A DNA stretch of 7,330 nt from an uncultured Clostridia bacterium (GTDB taxonomy: Bacteria; Bacillota; Clostridia; Christensenellales; CAG-138), in the NCBI GenBank assembly GCA_947304365.1, contig CAMZAY010000049.1, positions 1 to 7,330 on the forward strand, given 5' to 3'. The number at the start of each line of letters is the position of its first letter. Positions within the stretch are counted from its first letter, which is position 1. A program made the translations under genes and the position numbers. The notes beneath the pieces were generated by a model that worked only from the letters and a program-made list of their open reading frames with translations, ran no database searches and was not told where the DNA came from. Shown piece after piece: positions 6,498-7,330 of this stretch.

Positions 6498-6526
6498 TTG
6501 ACACGGGGTGCCCGTGTGCATATAAT
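6498..6526 (+). promoter_or_regulatory. Perfect-consensus sigma-A promoter of greA
   Basis: TTGACA (6498-6503), exactly 17 bp of spacer, TATAAT (6521-6526). It matches the housekeeping consensus at every position and should be strong. Transcription is predicted at about 6532-6534. An inverted repeat fills most of the spacer. Confidence 0.9.
6501..6517. promoter_or_regulatory. Candidate operator: perfect inverted repeat within the greA promoter
   Basis: ACACGGG-GTG-CCCGTGT is a 7-bp perfect inverted repeat with a 3-bp centre. It covers the last three bases of the -35 box and most of the spacer. A dimeric regulator bound here would block RNA polymerase. The symmetry is seen directly; the binding role is inferred. 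Confidence 0.4.
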
Positions 6527-6532
6527 TCATAC

Positions 6533-6544
6533 GCGGGCAACCGC
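6533..6544 (+). other. GNRA-loop hairpin at the predicted 5' end of the greA mRNA
   Basis: GCGG-GCAA-CCGC forms a four-base-pair stem closed by a GNRA tetraloop. It begins at the predicted transcription start, so the greA transcript should start inside a compact hairpin, a position where such structures can protect mRNA from 5'-dependent decay. The function is inferred. Confidence 0.4.
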
Positions 6545-6579
6545 TTAAGGTAAAGATCAATCGAAAGGAACCACATAAA

Positions 6580-7050
6580 ATGGCAGAAGTTTATTTGACT
6601 CCGGAAGGAAAGAAAGAGCTTGACGATAAGCTTGCGTATCTGAAGAACATCCGCAGGACCGAGATCGCGGAGCTTATCAGCGAAGCGCGCGCCCAGGGCG
6701 ACCTTTCCGAGAACGCCGAGTATGACGCCGCCAAGGAGCTCCAGGCAAAGAACGAGTACGAGATCGCCGAGGTCGAAGCGATGCTCAAGAACGCCATCGT
6801 TATCGAGGGCGCCGCGAGCGACGCGAATACCGTCGCGGTAGGCGTTACCGTTATGCTCCGCAACCTTACCGCCAAGAAGGACGTCGAGTATCAGATCGTC
6901 GGCGCGGCGGAGGCGGATCCCCTCAAGAAGCGTATTTCCAACAACTCCCCCGTCGGCGCGGGCCTTATCGGCCACAAAGTCGGCGAGACCGTTGAGATAA
7001 TCACTCCGGGCGGCCCCGTCAATTTCAAGATCAAGGGCATCAGGGGCTGA
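6580..7050 (+). CDS. greA: Transcription elongation factor GreA
   Basis: GreA enters the secondary channel of RNA polymerase and stimulates cleavage of the 3' end of backtracked RNA so that elongation can resume. At 156 residues it has the typical length. Residues 1-75 form the N-terminal coiled coil: LTPEGKKELDDKLAYLK (6-22), RRTEIAELISEARAQG (25-40), then the tip motif DLSENAEYDAAKE (41-53), whose Asp41 and Glu44 are the acidic residues that coordinate catalytic magnesium. The C-terminal FKBP-like domain covers about 80-156, with ISNNSPVGAGLIGHKVGETVEI (119-140). AAGGA (6565-6569) lies 10 nt before the ATG. It has its own strong promoter and an intrinsic terminator about 90 bases downstream. 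In many Firmicutes lysS follows directly; here a terminator and repeat element come instead. Confidence 0.97.
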   Translation: MAEVYLTPEGKKELDDKLAYLKNIRRTEIAELISEARAQGDLSENAEYDAAKELQAKNEYEIAEVEAMLKNAIVIEGAASDANTVAVGVTVMLRNLTAKKDVEYQIVGAAEADPLKKRISNNSPVGAGLIGHKVGETVEIITPGGPVNFKIKGIRG

Positions 7051-7141
7051 CAGAAGCAAAAAGTAAAGCCGGTTCCAAAGGGTGCATTCACTTAAGGAGA
7101 TGCAGGTTTTCAGCCTGAAAAAAGTCAACGTATAAAAAGAT

Positions 7142-7174
7142 ATCCGGGGATAGCTCATATCCCCGGATTTTTTT
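7142..7174 (+). terminator. Strong intrinsic terminator of greA, probably bidirectional
   Basis: An 11-bp perfect stem (arms 7142-7152 and 7158-7168, core CCGGGGATA / TATCCCCGG) with a five-base loop GCTCA is followed by seven T residues (7168-7174). On the minus strand the same stem is followed by TCTTTTTATA, so it could also stop transcription arriving from the right. Confidence 0.93.
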
Positions 7175-7199
7175 ATTTCGGCTGAAAACCGCGAAGCGT

Positions 7200-7306
7200 C
7201 TCAAAAGAGGAGATTTTTGCGCCATGCAAGGCGAAAAGCGCAGTAATACTCGGAGAGTCTTTCGAGCATTTTCAACGCAGCAGGGCGCAAAAAGATACCT
7301 TTTGAG
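7200..7306. repeat. Internal long hairpin of the repeat element
   Basis: The left arm (7200-7223) contains CTCAAAAG and TTTTTGCGCC; the right arm (7284-7306) contains GGCGCAAAAA and CTTTTGAG. The ten terminal bases at the loop side and eight at the base pair perfectly, with a mismatched middle of about six bases. The 60-base loop holds smaller self-complementary pieces. It directly abuts the right outer arm. Confidence 0.65.
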
Positions 7307-7330
7307 GCTGCATATCATTAAGTGAATGCG

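Larger units (their letters stand above)
7084..7329. repeat. Nested inverted-repeat element after greA (MITE-like)
   Basis: Outer arms at 7084-7105 and 7308-7329 are inverted copies, 20 of 22 positions identical. They share the core GCATTCACTTAA / TTAAGTGAATGC. Inside them sit two further inverted repeats. One is perfect over 11 bases (GGTTTTCAGCC at 7105-7115, GGCTGAAAACC at 7180-7190) and encloses the greA terminator. The other is the hairpin at 7200-7306. All pairings nest, so a single strand could fold into a three-way junction. No open frame here looks like a real protein, and the element lacks a transposase. Its terminal repeats and small size suggest a MITE-like repeat; copy number cannot be seen from one window. 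Confidence 0.6.

Noticed and set aside
7088..7318. A 76-codon minus-strand frame within the repeat region
   Set aside because: It lies entirely inside the nested inverted repeats and the terminator, so its translation reflects the repeats, not a protein.
1..7330. CRISPR array, tRNA or rRNA genes, transposase, phage or toxin-antitoxin genes
   Set aside because: No spaced direct repeats, tRNA-like folds, rRNA motifs or such protein signatures were found on either strand.

Overview
This window reads as ordinary core chromosome from a fairly GC-rich member of the Firmicutes (Bacillota), most likely an uncultured Clostridia-type gut or anaerobic lineage. The evidence is a T-box riboswitch in front of pheS, near-consensus sigma-A promoters (TTGACA/TATAAT) with strong Shine-Dalgarno sites, a TIGR03905-type TSCPD protein, and a dus-greA gene order typical of that phylum. 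The species cannot be named from the sequence.

Layout. On the minus strand, reading right to left, are a predicted lipoprotein (1643-510), a consensus promoter, a T-box leader of about 270 nt (Phe-type), and the first 63 codons of pheS, which runs off the left edge. At 1695-1770 two back-to-back sigma-A-like promoters separate the lipoprotein from a plus-strand intracellular GH13 alpha-glucan hydrolase (1799-3736). A new promoter at 3740-3768 then opens a tightly packed plus-strand operon: dapF (diaminopimelate epimerase), a small TSCPD protein, a single-pass membrane protein and dus (tRNA dihydrouridine synthase), with short gaps or overlaps. greA follows from its own perfect-consensus promoter and ends in a strong, probably bidirectional intrinsic terminator. 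The last ~250 bases are a nested set of inverted repeats enclosing that terminator, which looks like a small palindromic repeat element of MITE style.

How the genes work together. Most are housekeeping: aminoacylation (pheS, controlled by uncharged tRNA-Phe), cell-wall and lysine precursor synthesis (dapF), tRNA modification (dus), rescue of backtracked RNA polymerase (greA) and cytoplasmic oligosaccharide use (GH13). The lipoprotein and the membrane protein have no function I can assign.

I see no clear new multi-gene system. The points most worth a second look are the nested inverted-repeat element after greA, a dus gene that seems to start at a non-canonical ATT codon overlapping the upstream stop, a dapF leader with two tandem hairpins and no obvious Shine-Dalgarno site, and a perfect 7-bp inverted repeat inside the greA promoter.
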